Shown piece after piece: positions 36,684 through 44,909 of a stretch of 64,000 nt of DNA. Both the position numbers and the translations under genes were made by a program. The DNA lies in contig JALHSP010000062.1 in assembly GCA_022865305.1 (NCBI GenBank), positions 124,001 through 188,000 on the forward strand, in the 5' to 3' direction. The notes beneath the pieces were generated by a model. That model was not told the DNA's origin. It was given only the letters and a program-made list of their open reading frames with translations, and ran no database searches. How positions within the stretch are numbered: position 1 is the first letter of the stretch; each line of letters begins with the position of its first letter. The stretch comes from Bacteroidales bacterium (GTDB lineage Bacteria; Bacteroidota; Bacteroidia; Bacteroidales; VadinHA17).

Positions 36684-37469
36684 ATGAAAAAAACATTATT
36701 AGCAATCCTGATCCTCTGTTTATTCTCAGCCCCGGCTTTCCTTTACGGAAAAGCTCCTGCAAAACAGATGTACTATGAAATAAAAATTTACCGGTTAACA
36801 GATCCCGGAAAAGCTGCAGTTACTGACAAGTACCTGAAAGATGCTTTTATTCCTGCAATGCACCGGGCAGGAATAGCCACTATAGGTGTTTTCAAACCGG
36901 TTGAGACTGATACGGCATACGGCAAAATGATTTATGTCTTTATCCCGTATAAGACAGTGGATCAATATATTAAAGTTTCCACAGTACTTGAGAAAGATCC
37001 TATGTACCAGCAGGCAGGGAAGGATTTTCTTGATGCTCCGTATAACGATCCTCCGTTTACAAGATATGAGAGCGTATTTATGAAGGCCTTTTCATTTATG
37101 CCACAGTTCAGGGTGCCTTCATTTACTACTCCTCCAGCAGAAAGGATTTATGAGTTAAGGAGTTATGAGAGTTGGACAGAGGCAAAAGCCACAAAGAAAA
37201 TCCATATGTTCAATGAGGGGGGAGAGATGGCTATTTTTGAAAAAATCGGAGCAAATGCAGTATTTTATGGTCAGGTATTATTTGGTAACCAGAAGCCAAG
37301 GCTTATGTATATGACTACTTATTCGGATATGAAATCACAGAAGGAGCATTGGGCTGCTTTCAGCGCTCATCCCGACTGGAAGACGCTTCGGGCAAAAGAA
37401 GAATATGCAAATACGGTTATAAAACCGAAAGCGTACCTTCTCCATCCGACAGAGTATTCGGACTTTTAA
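36684..37469 (+). CDS. Secreted NIPSNAP-family protein
   Basis: A protein of 261 residues with a signal peptide (1-22). Two ferredoxin-like alpha/beta repeats are seen: residues ~27-120 (YYEIKIYRLTDPGKAA, FIPAMHRAGIATIGVFKP) and ~152-255 (RIYELRSYESWTEAKA, FYGQVLFGNQKPRLMYMTTY, AFSAHPDWKTL). This is the NIPSNAP dimeric alpha-beta barrel layout. Members often accompany Gfo/Idh/MocA and DUF6807 genes in glycan loci. No enzymatic function is established; small-molecule binding is likely from the fold. Confidence 0.8.
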   Translation: MKKTLLAILILCLFSAPAFLYGKAPAKQMYYEIKIYRLTDPGKAAVTDKYLKDAFIPAMHRAGIATIGVFKPVETDTAYGKMIYVFIPYKTVDQYIKVSTVLEKDPMYQQAGKDFLDAPYNDPPFTRYESVFMKAFSFMPQFRVPSFTTPPAERIYELRSYESWTEAKATKKIHMFNEGGEMAIFEKIGANAVFYGQVLFGNQKPRLMYMTTYSDMKSQKEHWAAFSAHPDWKTLRAKEEYANTVIKPKAYLLHPTEYSDF

Positions 37470-37476
37470 TATACTG

Positions 37477-37551
37477 CCCCCCAACCCCCCTGAAGGGGGG
37501 CTAATTCTCTATATAATTAAATATTAACCCCCCTTCAGGGGGGATGGGGGG
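37477..37551. repeat. Two-hairpin CCCCCC palindromic element
   Basis: A 75-bp copy: CCCCCCAACCCCCCTGAAGG (from 37477) with G6, an AT-rich spacer, then CCCCCCTTCAGGGGGGATGG with four more G. The halves are near-exact reverse complements. It is placed between the convergent NIPSNAP and trpB2 genes, 8 bp from each stop. Confidence 0.8.
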
Positions 37552-37558
37552 TGGAATT

Positions 37559-38920
37559 TCAGACCGGTAATTCTATCTTTGAAATCGCCTCATCTACTTC
37601 GGCTTGAGTAAGTTCGTGATCGGGAAGGTTGTTCTCGAAATACTTTTCATAAGCAGAAATGTCGAAATGACCATGGCCGCTAAGGTTGAAAAGTATCGTC
37701 CTTGAGACTCCTTCCAGGTCAGCCTTTCTTGCTTCATCAAGCGCACCTGCAATGGCATAGTTGGATTCAGGAGCAGGAAGAATGCCTTCCGTCCTTGCGA
37801 AAAGCACGCCACCTTCAAAGCATTCTCTTTGCATCTTTGCCTTTGCCTCGATAAATCCGTCTTTGAGGAGCTGGCTTACAAGCACTCCCGCACCGTGGTA
37901 GCGTAAACCGCCTGCATGTATCTTTTCGGGTATAAAATTATGTCCGAGAGTGTACATTGGAAGGAGAGGGGTCATCCCTGCGGAATCTCCAAAATCGTAC
38001 ATGAATTTCCCTTTCGTAAGTTTTGGACATGATGAAGGTTCTACTGTCAGAAGTCTTGTCTTCTTTCCTTTCTGCAGGTTTTCACGAAGGAACGGGAACG
38101 CAATACCCGAGAAATTCGATCCACCTCCAAAGCATCCGATCACAACATCGGGATAATCGCCTGCCTTTTCCATTTGAATCAGCGCTTCCTGTCCTATGAT
38201 GGTCTGATGAAGTACTACATGGTTAAGTACACTGCCCAGGGAATATTTGGTGTAGGGATCCTGTACTGCCACCTCCATAGCTTCTGAAATTGCGATCCCC
38301 AGACTTCCCGGAGATTCCGGATCCAATTCAAGTATTTTCCTGCCGGCTGCTGTCATAGTGCTTGGTGAAGGAATTACCTTTGCACCATAGGTATTCATTA
38401 AAAGCTTGCGACCAGGTTTCTGATCGAAGCTGACCTTTACCATAAAAACCAATAGTTCAAGTCCGAAGTGATGGCAGGCGTAACTCATAGCACTGCCCCA
38501 TTGTCCGGCACCTGTTTCTGTAGTTATCCTTTTAATACCCTCCTTCTTGTTATAATAAGCCTGGGCAATGGCAGTATTAGCTTTATGAGAGCCTGAGTAA
38601 TTGCCTCCCTCATACTTATAGTAGATTTTGCTTTTTGTGCCCAGAGCTTTTTCAAGGTTAACAGCCCTGAACAGAGGAGAAGGACGATAGATCTTGTACA
38701 GGTCAAGAACCTCATCGGGTATATCAATATACCTTTCTGTTGATACTTCCTGTTTAATAAGCTCCATAGGGAAAACGGCAGCAAGAGCATCCGGTCCTAT
38801 AGGTTCGCGGGTTAACGGGTGAAGCGGCGGCATTGGCTTATTTGGCATATCGGCTACGATATTATACCATTGACGCGGCATTTCTTTTTCGCTCAGTAAA
38901 ATTTTTGTGATCTTTTTCAT
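37559..38920 (-). CDS. trpB2: Tryptophan synthase beta chain, TrpB2 type
   Basis: A protein of 453 residues, about 50 longer than TrpB1 and typical for the TrpB2 (TrpB-like PLP enzyme) group. GNYSGSHKANTA carries the PLP lysine (Lys113), CFGGGSNFSG binds the phosphate, and TTETGAGQWG corresponds to the catalytic Glu region. It condenses indole with serine or phosphoserine to tryptophan; TrpB2 enzymes often work without TrpA and may salvage indole. It stands alone here, away from other trp genes. The upstream leader peptide with two Trp codons and a terminator imply tryptophan-dependent attenuation, which supports a real biosynthetic role. Confidence 0.92.
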   Translation of the reverse strand: MKKITKILLSEKEMPRQWYNIVADMPNKPMPPLHPLTREPIGPDALAAVFPMELIKQEVSTERYIDIPDEVLDLYKIYRPSPLFRAVNLEKALGTKSKIYYKYEGGNYSGSHKANTAIAQAYYNKKEGIKRITTETGAGQWGSAMSYACHHFGLELLVFMVKVSFDQKPGRKLLMNTYGAKVIPSPSTMTAAGRKILELDPESPGSLGIAISEAMEVAVQDPYTKYSLGSVLNHVVLHQTIIGQEALIQMEKAGDYPDVVIGCFGGGSNFSGIAFPFLRENLQKGKKTRLLTVEPSSCPKLTKGKFMYDFGDSAGMTPLLPMYTLGHNFIPEKIHAGGLRYHGAGVLVSQLLKDGFIEAKAKMQRECFEGGVLFARTEGILPAPESNYAIAGALDEARKADLEGVSRTILFNLSGHGHFDISAYEKYFENNLPDHELTQAEVDEAISKIELPV

Positions 38921-38952
38921 AGTTTTAATTATTAAGTGTTAATTGAATTTTT

Positions 38953-38988
38953 AAAATAAAATAGGCACGCTGTGAACAGCGTGCCTAT
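38953..38988 (-). terminator. Attenuator terminator upstream of trpB2
   Basis: On the minus strand ATAGGCACGCTG, a 4-base loop TTCA, then CAGCGTGCCTAT (38961-38988): a perfect 12-bp stem followed by TTTATTTT. It lies between trpL and the trpB2 start, so it must be read through for expression. CACGCT just after the trpL stop (39018-39023) repeats the left arm and could compete for the right arm. Confidence 0.8.
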
Positions 38989-39023
38989 ATAAAAATATCT
39001 TTTAAGGATTAAATCATAGCGTG

Positions 39024-39083
39024 TTACACAGCATCATTTTTTGAGCTGCGCCACGACCAGATAATTATCCTCCTCGTTTTCAT
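39024..39083 (-). CDS. trpL: Trp leader peptide
   Basis: A reading frame of 19 codons and a stop: MKTRRIIIWSWRSSKNDAV. Two tryptophans at positions 9 and 11 (TGG TCG TGG) in a short peptide, 36 bp before a strong terminator and 100 bp before trpB2, are the classical form of a trp attenuator. Ribosome stalling at the Trp codons under starvation would favour antitermination. The ATG is about 5 bases after a TAnnTTTG -7 element, so the mRNA may be leaderless or nearly so. Confidence 0.8.
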   Translation of the reverse strand: MKTRRIIIWSWRSSKNDAV

Positions 39084-39088
39084 GTATG

Positions 39089-39120
39089 CAAAACTAAACA
39101 AAAATTTCATTTAAGCGCAA
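39089..39120 (-). promoter_or_regulatory. Promoter candidate of trpL-trpB2
   Basis: On the minus strand TTG (39118-39120), 21 bases, then TAGTTTTG (39089-39096), fitting the Bacteroidota TAnnTTTG -7 element. The region upstream to 39300 is AT-rich without a visible gene. Confidence 0.5.
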
Positions 39121-39306
39121 AAAAATGTAAAATTTTTAAAATTTATATTGATTTTAAATAAAATTATTTGGATTTCAGGTTTGATTATTAATGATTTAAA
39201 TAAAATGTGCAGTTTTGTTTGATTTTCATTTTTATAGGATTCCTTATCAAAATCCTCTTAACTCCTTTCTATTAATTTTAGATGGCCTGGGAGGATTTAA
39301 ATAGTT

Positions 39307-39374
39307 AGAGCCACGAATATGGCTATATATGAATAACCCCCGGTTGGCAACGGGGATTATTCACATTTGGCTCT
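39307..39374. repeat. REP-like palindrome with nested hairpin
   Basis: Outer arms AGAGCCA (39307-39313) and TGGCTCT (39368-39374) are perfect inverted repeats. Inside, GAATAACCCC (39331-39340) pairs with GGGGATTATTC (39352-39362) around GGTTGGCAAC. The nested layout resembles REP/BIME units mobilised by REP-associated tyrosine transposases; none is encoded here. It lies in the 39101-39496 spacer. Confidence 0.6.
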
Positions 39375-39448
39375 TTCAGAGCCGGTTAAAGCAATTTGGT
39401 AAACCTTTCGTCGCTCATTTAATTGAAGGAGCTAGCCTAAAGTTCAGA

Positions 39449-39489
39449 TCTCCTTCCCCCACGTGGGGGAAGGTTGGGATAGGGGTAAT
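39449..39489. repeat. CTTCCCCCACGTGGGGGAAG palindrome
   Basis: A perfect 10-bp-arm palindrome, followed by GTTGGGATAGGGGT, 8 bp beyond the aroA stop codon. Probably a member of the same intergenic palindrome class as the other C/G-rich elements. Confidence 0.65.
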
Positions 39490-39496
39490 TTAAAAG

Positions 39497-40747
39497 TCAT
39501 TCATAAACTCTTGCCCCCATATTCCTGAGATCATCAAAAAATCCGGGATATGATTTTGCGACACATTGAGAATCCTGAATAAGCACTTTTTCAGAAGCTC
39601 CGAGAGCAGCCACTGCTGCTGCCATAGCAATACGATGATCATTATGAGGATCAATCGTTGCACCTGTTATTTGTCCTCCGGTAATGGTCATGAAATCATC
39701 TTTTATTTCCACGTCGATGTTCATTTTGCCGAATTCCTCTTTAAGAGCAATTGCACGGTTACTCTCTTTATAAACAAGCCGTGATACCCCCTTTATTTTT
39801 GTCTTTCCTTTACAATAGGATGCAAGCGCAACCAGCGGGGGAAACAGATCAGGGGACTCTGATGCATCAAAATTGAATGATTTAAATTGATACCTCGATA
39901 TAGCAATTTCGTAATCCCTTATAATTACCCTGGCGCCTGCCTTCTGAAGTGCCTGAATGACAGCAACATCACTCTGTTTACTGCTGGACCGGAGTCCGTT
40001 TACCTGTATATTGCCATTTATGGCACCAGCGACAAGAAGGAAAGCTCCGCCGCTCCAGTCACCCTCAATAATGAAATTCCGGGCATGATATTTTTGATTT
40101 CCGGGAACAAGGAAATGGCTGTAATTGTTGTTAATAACCTTTATGCCAAATTCCTCCAGTACCTGGATTGTCATATCAATATATGGCTTGCTTTTAAGAT
40201 TAAGAACTTCTATTTCCGAGTCTCCGGCAGCAAGAGGAAGTGCCATCAGTAATCCTGTAAGCAGTTGTGAGCTTACGGAACCGTCTGTCACACAATGACC
40301 ATTTTTAATTGGCCCGTGAATAGTAAGGGGAAGAAAACCTCCTTCGGTTTTACATCTGACGCCAAGCTGAGTCAGCGCTTCTTCGATCATCGTCATGGGT
40401 CTCTTTTTCAGAGAATCCGCTCCGGTCATTTTAATTTCTGCAGGATACAGAGCAGCAACAGGAGAGAACATTCGGATTGCAAGGCCTGATTCGCGGCAAT
40501 TTAAATTTGTCTCTTTTAATTCACGTGAACCGGTAATTTTCAATTCACTCCCGGATGAGATAACCTTTGCTCCCAGTCCTTCCGCAATACTTATTGCTGC
40601 GAGTGAATCATCACAATATGATGGATTAATAATAGTGCTTTGTCCGTCAGCAAGCAAAGCAGCAGCTATTGCACGCTGTGTCATACTCTTTGATGGCGGA
40701 GCTTTAATAGTGCCTCGAACCTGTGATGGTTCTACTATTATATCCAT
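39497..40747 (-). CDS. aroA: 3-phosphoshikimate 1-carboxyvinyltransferase (EPSP synthase)
   Basis: A protein of 416 residues that joins shikimate-3-phosphate and PEP in the shikimate pathway. PPSKSMTQRAIAAALLADG holds the phosphate-binding Lys/Ser/Arg residues. CRESGLAIRMFSPVAALYP is the Bacteroidota variant of the NAGTAxRP motif, followed by DGSVSSQLLTGLLMALPLA and DHRIAMAAAVAAL near the C-terminus. The altered first active-site loop is characteristic of its subgroup and not a defect. It is the last gene of the pheA-tyrA-aroF operon, 8 bp after the DAHP synthase gene, so it shares Phe/Tyr-leader control. Confidence 0.93.
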   Translation of the reverse strand: MDIIVEPSQVRGTIKAPPSKSMTQRAIAAALLADGQSTIINPSYCDDSLAAISIAEGLGAKVISSGSELKITGSRELKETNLNCRESGLAIRMFSPVAALYPAEIKMTGADSLKKRPMTMIEEALTQLGVRCKTEGGFLPLTIHGPIKNGHCVTDGSVSSQLLTGLLMALPLAAGDSEIEVLNLKSKPYIDMTIQVLEEFGIKVINNNYSHFLVPGNQKYHARNFIIEGDWSGGAFLLVAGAINGNIQVNGLRSSSKQSDVAVIQALQKAGARVIIRDYEIAISRYQFKSFNFDASESPDLFPPLVALASYCKGKTKIKGVSRLVYKESNRAIALKEEFGKMNIDVEIKDDFMTITGGQITGATIDPHNDHRIAMAAAVAALGASEKVLIQDSQCVAKSYPGFFDDLRNMGARVYE

Positions 40748-40755
40748 GTATTATA

Positions 40756-41868
40756 CTATTCGTTTGTCTGATTTGTTATTCCATTGTTCATGACCTTCAT
40801 CTGGTGGTTGATCGATTCCTGGTGAATTGCCTTGAACATGGTATCTATCATTTCAGCACTAAGTCCTTTAGCCTGACCTTTAGCCATTACACGTTTTACT
40901 ATTTCATCCCAGCGTGTGCTCTGTAAGATAGTGATATTATTTTCTTTCTTGTACCGGCCTATTGTCTCCGCAACTTTCATCCGCTGTTCCATTAAATCGA
41001 GAAGGTGATCATCATACACATCGATCTGCTGTCTTAACTCCCCAAGAACATCGAGTAATTTTGGATCTGATGTTGAAGGATTTCTCATTATAAGTCTGCT
41101 CAGCAGCTCTTTAAGATCGTTGGGGGTCAGCTGTTGGGATGAATCGCTCAACGCCTTTTCAGGATTAATATGCGATTCAATCATTAATCCGTCAAAGTTC
41201 AGGTCCATTGCCTTCTGTGATATCTCATGAAGGAATTCTCTTGCACCTGCTATGTGACTTGGATCGCATATGATGGGAAGATCAGGAATCCTTCTGCGAA
41301 GCTCGATAGGCAGCTGCCAGTTGGGCTGATTACGGTAAGAGGTCTTTTCATAAGATGAAAATCCACGGTGTATTGCTCCAAGGCGTGTAATTCCCGCTTT
41401 TGCAATGCGCTCGATTGCTCCTATCCATAATTCGATATCAGGATTAATTGGATTCTTTACTAGGACCATAACATCGACTCCCTTAAGGGCATCAGATATC
41501 TCCTGTACTGTGAAAGGATTAACAGATGTCCTTGCACCTATCCAAAGGATGTCAATCCCGTATTTCAGCGCTTCATATACATGTTTTTCATTTGCCACCT
41601 CTGTGCTGACAAGAAGCCCGGTTTCCTTTTTGACGTTTCTAAGCCACTTCAGACCTTCAATTCCGACGCCTTCGAAAGAGCTGGGACGTGTACGCGGTTT
41701 CCATATGCCTGCCCGGAATGCACTAACCTCTTTTATCATGGCCAGTTGCTTTGCTGTCTCCATTACCTGTTCCTCGGTTTCCGCGCTGCAAGGGCCGGAA
41801 ATCAGGAAAGGCCTGCCTTTGTAACCCATCCAGTCTTTAATCAGGGAAGTCTCAAGTTTTACTACCAT
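40756..41868 (-). CDS. Bifunctional DAHP synthase / chorismate mutase
   Basis: A protein of 370 residues. Residues ~1-260 are the DAHP synthase barrel (LISGPCSAETEEQV, RAGIWKPRTRPSSFEG, IWIGARTSVNPF, PIICDPSHIAGAREF), which condenses PEP and erythrose-4-phosphate. Residues ~275-360 form an AroQ-type chorismate mutase helical domain (LGELRQQIDVYDDHLLDLMEQRMKVAETIGRYK). The fusion with the mutase at the C-terminus is typical of Bacteroidota and lets prephenate inhibit the first step. It lies between tyrA and aroA in the Phe/Tyr operon, 14 bp after tyrA. This is the only first-step enzyme of the pathway in the window. Confidence 0.93.
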   Translation of the reverse strand: MVVKLETSLIKDWMGYKGRPFLISGPCSAETEEQVMETAKQLAMIKEVSAFRAGIWKPRTRPSSFEGVGIEGLKWLRNVKKETGLLVSTEVANEKHVYEALKYGIDILWIGARTSVNPFTVQEISDALKGVDVMVLVKNPINPDIELWIGAIERIAKAGITRLGAIHRGFSSYEKTSYRNQPNWQLPIELRRRIPDLPIICDPSHIAGAREFLHEISQKAMDLNFDGLMIESHINPEKALSDSSQQLTPNDLKELLSRLIMRNPSTSDPKLLDVLGELRQQIDVYDDHLLDLMEQRMKVAETIGRYKKENNITILQSTRWDEIVKRVMAKGQAKGLSAEMIDTMFKAIHQESINHQMKVMNNGITNQTNE

Positions 41869-41882
41869 CTGTCAATGAATAT

Positions 41883-42728
41883 TTAATTTAAAATCTTTCT
41901 GATCTTGTTTGCCTCTTCCATTAAGGCCTTCAATCCGACAGTATCTTTAGCAGATATCATCATCCGGAATATGTTCATCTTTTCTATATAAGTATCTATA
42001 GCTTCAATTATAAATTCAGCATTTTCAGTAAAAATCGGAGCCCAGGTATCTCCGTTGCTTTTCGCCAGACGGACGGTGCTTTCGAATCCTCCTCCGGCAA
42101 GCGTAAGAATGTTCTGTTGTTCCTGCTCCTTCTCGAGGACACTCAGGGCAAGGGAGAAAGAACTTATATGTGATATATGTGAGACATATGCCACGTGTAC
42201 ATCATGGACTGCGGAGTTCATATAGACTATGTGCATATTCAGCACATTAAACATCTTTTCAACAAAACCGAGAGCATCGGGATCGCTGAGTTCAGGATCG
42301 CAAATTATGGCTGGCTTATAGTCAAACAGCTTTCCGATTGCCGCAAGAGGCCCCGAAAATTCGGTTCCTGCCATGGGATGTGCAGCTACATATCTTCCCC
42401 GGCAGGGATGATCTTTTGATATCTCCGCAATACTGGCTTTTGTTGACCCCATGTCTGTAATCACTTTTGAGGTTCCGGCCATTCTGTCCAGAATACCGGG
42501 CAGCATCCTGCAATTTGTATCAACAGGGGTGCACAGTAAAATAAGATCGCTTCTGTCGACGGCATTTTCAAGAGTATCGGTCTCATCGATAAGTCCGCAA
42601 AGCTTTGCAATGTTCTGATGCTGCAAACTTGTATCAACGCCAATTATTTTATCTGCAAATTTGCGTTTGCGAAGGTCTATCATCAGCGACCCTCCTATTA
42701 GCCCGATCCCAACAACAGCAACTGTCAT
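41883..42728 (-). CDS. tyrA: Prephenate dehydrogenase
   Basis: A protein of 281 residues. VAVVGIGLIGGSLMIDLR is the NAD-binding Rossmann start. Further motifs are LILLCTPVDTN, DMGSTKASI, and the substrate-binding HPMAGTEFSG with VAYVSHISHISSFSLAL. It oxidatively decarboxylates prephenate to 4-hydroxyphenylpyruvate for tyrosine. It has no mutase or ACT domain, as those functions are fused to the neighbours. It lies 15 bp downstream of the aminotransferase gene within the operon. Confidence 0.93.
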   Translation of the reverse strand: MTVAVVGIGLIGGSLMIDLRKRKFADKIIGVDTSLQHQNIAKLCGLIDETDTLENAVDRSDLILLCTPVDTNCRMLPGILDRMAGTSKVITDMGSTKASIAEISKDHPCRGRYVAAHPMAGTEFSGPLAAIGKLFDYKPAIICDPELSDPDALGFVEKMFNVLNMHIVYMNSAVHDVHVAYVSHISHISSFSLALSVLEKEQEQQNILTLAGGGFESTVRLAKSNGDTWAPIFTENAEFIIEAIDTYIEKMNIFRMMISAKDTVGLKALMEEANKIRKILN

Positions 42729-42743
42729 TATTAAAACTGGTTA

Positions 42744-43922
42744 TTAAGTTTTTGAATTATTAGTAAGATAAGATACTATTCTTTTCCTGGCTTCCAGCAA
42801 TTTAGTCTCATCGGCGCATAAAGAAATTCTTATGTAACGGTCTCCCTTTCTTCCGAAGATAAATCCCGGTGTTATGAACACATGAGCCCTTGTAAGTATT
42901 TCTTCAATATATATTTCACAACTGATTATTTCTTCAGGAATGCGTCCCCAGACAAATAAACCTGACTGGTTTTTATCAAATCTGCACCTGAGGATATTCA
43001 TGATTTCTTCAACTATTTTACGACGTTTAATATAAACACTGTTCACCTTATCGTACCATGAAGGAGGATTATTAAGTGCTTCGACAGCAGCTGACTGCAA
43101 TGCCAGAAACATTCCTGAATCCATATTGCTTTTTACCTTCAGGATACTTTTTATGTATTCACTATGACCAGCTACCATTCCGATACGCCAGCCGGCCATA
43201 TTATGCGACTTGCTCAGCGAATTGAGCTCCAATGCAATATCTTTGGCACCATCAACAGACAGGAGGCTGTAATACTCTTTATTTAAAATGAAGCTGTAAG
43301 GATTATCATTACAGAGAAGAAAATCATGTTTAAGAGCAAATGCAACCAGATTTTCAAACAGTTTGAGAGATCCTTTGGTTCCGGTTGGCATATGAGGGTA
43401 GTTGATCCACATTATTTTCACCCTGCTGAGATCACTGCGTCCCAGTTCCATTAAATCGGGAAGCCATCCATTTTTTTCATCCAGCTCGTAATACCTGATT
43501 TTCCCGCCAGTAAGGTTTGTTGCCGACGAATAAGTCGGGTATCCAGGATCAGGAACAAGAACTTCATCACCAGGATTTATAAAAGCCATACTGATATGCA
43601 TTATACCTTCCTTGCTTCCCATTAATGGAAGAATTTCATTATCAGGATTAAGCTCAACATTAAAATATGTTTTATACCAGTCAGCAAATGCCTTCCGCAG
43701 TGCAGGAATTCCAGCATAACTCTGGTAACCGTGTGAGGTTGGCTTCGCGGCCTCTTCTTTGAGACGGTTTATCGTACTTTCCGAAGGTGGCTGATCAGGG
43801 CTTCCAATACCCAGGTTGATGACGTCAGCGCCTGCACTGCGCATCTGCTCAATCTGCCTGAGTTTTTGTGAAAAATAATATTCCTGGACGCTACCAGTGC
43901 GGTCCGCCGGATTAACTTTCAT
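42744..43922 (-). CDS. Class I aminotransferase, probably aromatic/prephenate
   Basis: A protein of 392 residues of fold-type I. INLGIGSPDQPP is at the N-terminus, YAGIPALRKAFADWY binds substrate, LVPDPGYPTYSSATN stacks the ring, NYPHMPTGT gives the conserved Asn, and SLSKSHNMAGWRIGM contains the PLP lysine. It resembles LL-DAP/aspartate aminotransferases. In this operon between pheA and tyrA it probably makes phenylalanine and tyrosine from their keto acids. Its start overlaps the pheA stop by 11 bp. Confidence 0.87.
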   Translation of the reverse strand: MKVNPADRTGSVQEYYFSQKLRQIEQMRSAGADVINLGIGSPDQPPSESTINRLKEEAAKPTSHGYQSYAGIPALRKAFADWYKTYFNVELNPDNEILPLMGSKEGIMHISMAFINPGDEVLVPDPGYPTYSSATNLTGGKIRYYELDEKNGWLPDLMELGRSDLSRVKIMWINYPHMPTGTKGSLKLFENLVAFALKHDFLLCNDNPYSFILNKEYYSLLSVDGAKDIALELNSLSKSHNMAGWRIGMVAGHSEYIKSILKVKSNMDSGMFLALQSAAVEALNNPPSWYDKVNSVYIKRRKIVEEIMNILRCRFDKNQSGLFVWGRIPEEIISCEIYIEEILTRAHVFITPGFIFGRKGDRYIRISLCADETKLLEARKRIVSYLTNNSKT

Positions 43923-44742
43923 ATAACATTTCTCCTTTATTATAAACCCCCAGAACCTCTAAATTTGAAGTATAATTAGCAAGTACATTTTTTATCAGAT
44001 CAATATCATGGTCTTCATTCAGCTCCAGGTCGAGATAAAACAAATATTCCCACTCTCCGTTAAGTCTTGGTACTGACTGGATCTTGGACAGGTTGATATC
44101 CAGTTCAGCGAGCCTGACAAGTACTGCGGCAAGCGATCCGGGTTTATGACCTGTTGAGAAGCATATTGATACTTTATTACCATCCTTTCTGATATTTTTT
44201 TCATTGCCCAGAACCAGGAATCGTGTATAATTTTTCTTGTAGGTTTCTATTCCTGCTGCAAGTATTTCAAGGCCATATATCTCAGCTGCGCTTGTTGAAG
44301 CAATAGCAGCAATCCCTTTCAGGTCATTATCACGGATTATTCTTGCGCTGCCAGCGGTATCATCACTCTCTACAAATGTTACTCCGCGCAAATGATTAAG
44401 ATAGGTCATACATTGAGCCAGGGCAATCGGATGAGATCTGATTTCCCTTATTGAGGCAATTGGCTGGCCTGGTAAAGCCATAAGATTCTGTTTGATCCTA
44501 AGATTATGCTCTCCAAGTATTTTCATTCCTGATTCCCTGATCAGGGTGTAGTTATATAATATGCTTCCGGACCTGGCATTTTCGATAGCCATGATTGCAA
44601 AATCCGCCAGGTTATCCTTGACTGCCATTAAAGTCAGATCGAATGTTGTACACGGTACTATATCAATATTATCATTGCTGAAGTATTGTCTTGCGGCAAC
44701 TTCATGAAAGCATCCTTTTTCTCCCTGTACTGCTATTTTCAT
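43912..44742 (-). CDS. pheA: Prephenate dehydratase with ACT domain
   Basis: A protein of 276 residues. The dehydratase domain (~1-180) shows AVQGEKGCFHEVAARQYF, IENARSGSILYNYTLI and the catalytic-type TRFLVLG segment. The ACT domain (~190-270: CFSTGHKPGSLAAVLVRLAE, LSKIQSVPRLNGEWEYLFY) binds phenylalanine for feedback inhibition; ESRP in other enzymes corresponds to QSVPR here. It converts prephenate to phenylpyruvate. It is the first gene of the operon, preceded by a Phe/Tyr leader peptide and attenuator. Confidence 0.93.
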   Translation of the reverse strand: MKIAVQGEKGCFHEVAARQYFSNDNIDIVPCTTFDLTLMAVKDNLADFAIMAIENARSGSILYNYTLIRESGMKILGEHNLRIKQNLMALPGQPIASIREIRSHPIALAQCMTYLNHLRGVTFVESDDTAGSARIIRDNDLKGIAAIASTSAAEIYGLEILAAGIETYKKNYTRFLVLGNEKNIRKDGNKVSICFSTGHKPGSLAAVLVRLAELDINLSKIQSVPRLNGEWEYLFYLDLELNEDHDIDLIKNVLANYTSNLEVLGVYNKGEMLYES

Positions 44743-44757
44743 CTTCAGTGCTATTTT

Positions 44758-44785
44758 AAAAAAAAAGCCCCCTTTCCGGGGACCT
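44758..44785 (-). terminator. Attenuator terminator upstream of pheA
   Basis: On the minus strand AAGGTCCCC, loop GGAAA overlapping the arms, GGGGGC and nine T residues, placed 16 bp before the pheA ATG. It lies downstream of the pheL stop by 38 bp, the usual attenuator geometry. Confidence 0.8.
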
Positions 44786-44823
44786 TGCTTATTTAAATCT
44801 GTTTTCTATACACAATAATCCCC

Positions 44824-44889
44824 TTATCTCTTTTTAAAATAAAAGCCGAAGTAGAAATAAGAAGTAAAATAGTTGTGTATAATATTCAT
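44824..44889 (-). CDS. pheL: Phe/Tyr leader peptide
   Basis: A reading frame of 21 codons, starting MNIIHNYFTS and continuing YFYFGFYFKKR. It contains five Phe and four Tyr, nine of the eleven residues from 7 to 18 that are neither T, S nor G. This composition, followed by a rho-independent terminator and pheA, marks ribosome-mediated attenuation that senses phenylalanine and tyrosine together. That matches the operon, which serves both end products. Confidence 0.85.
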   Translation of the reverse strand: MNIIHNYFTSYFYFGFYFKKR

Positions 44890-44909
44890 TTTGTCGCTGT
44901 ATTGGCTCA

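Noticed and set aside
38953-39120. A T-box or riboswitch in front of trpB2
   Set aside because: The region is short and contains a Trp-codon leader ORF and a terminator, which explains it; no T-box bulge sequence was seen.
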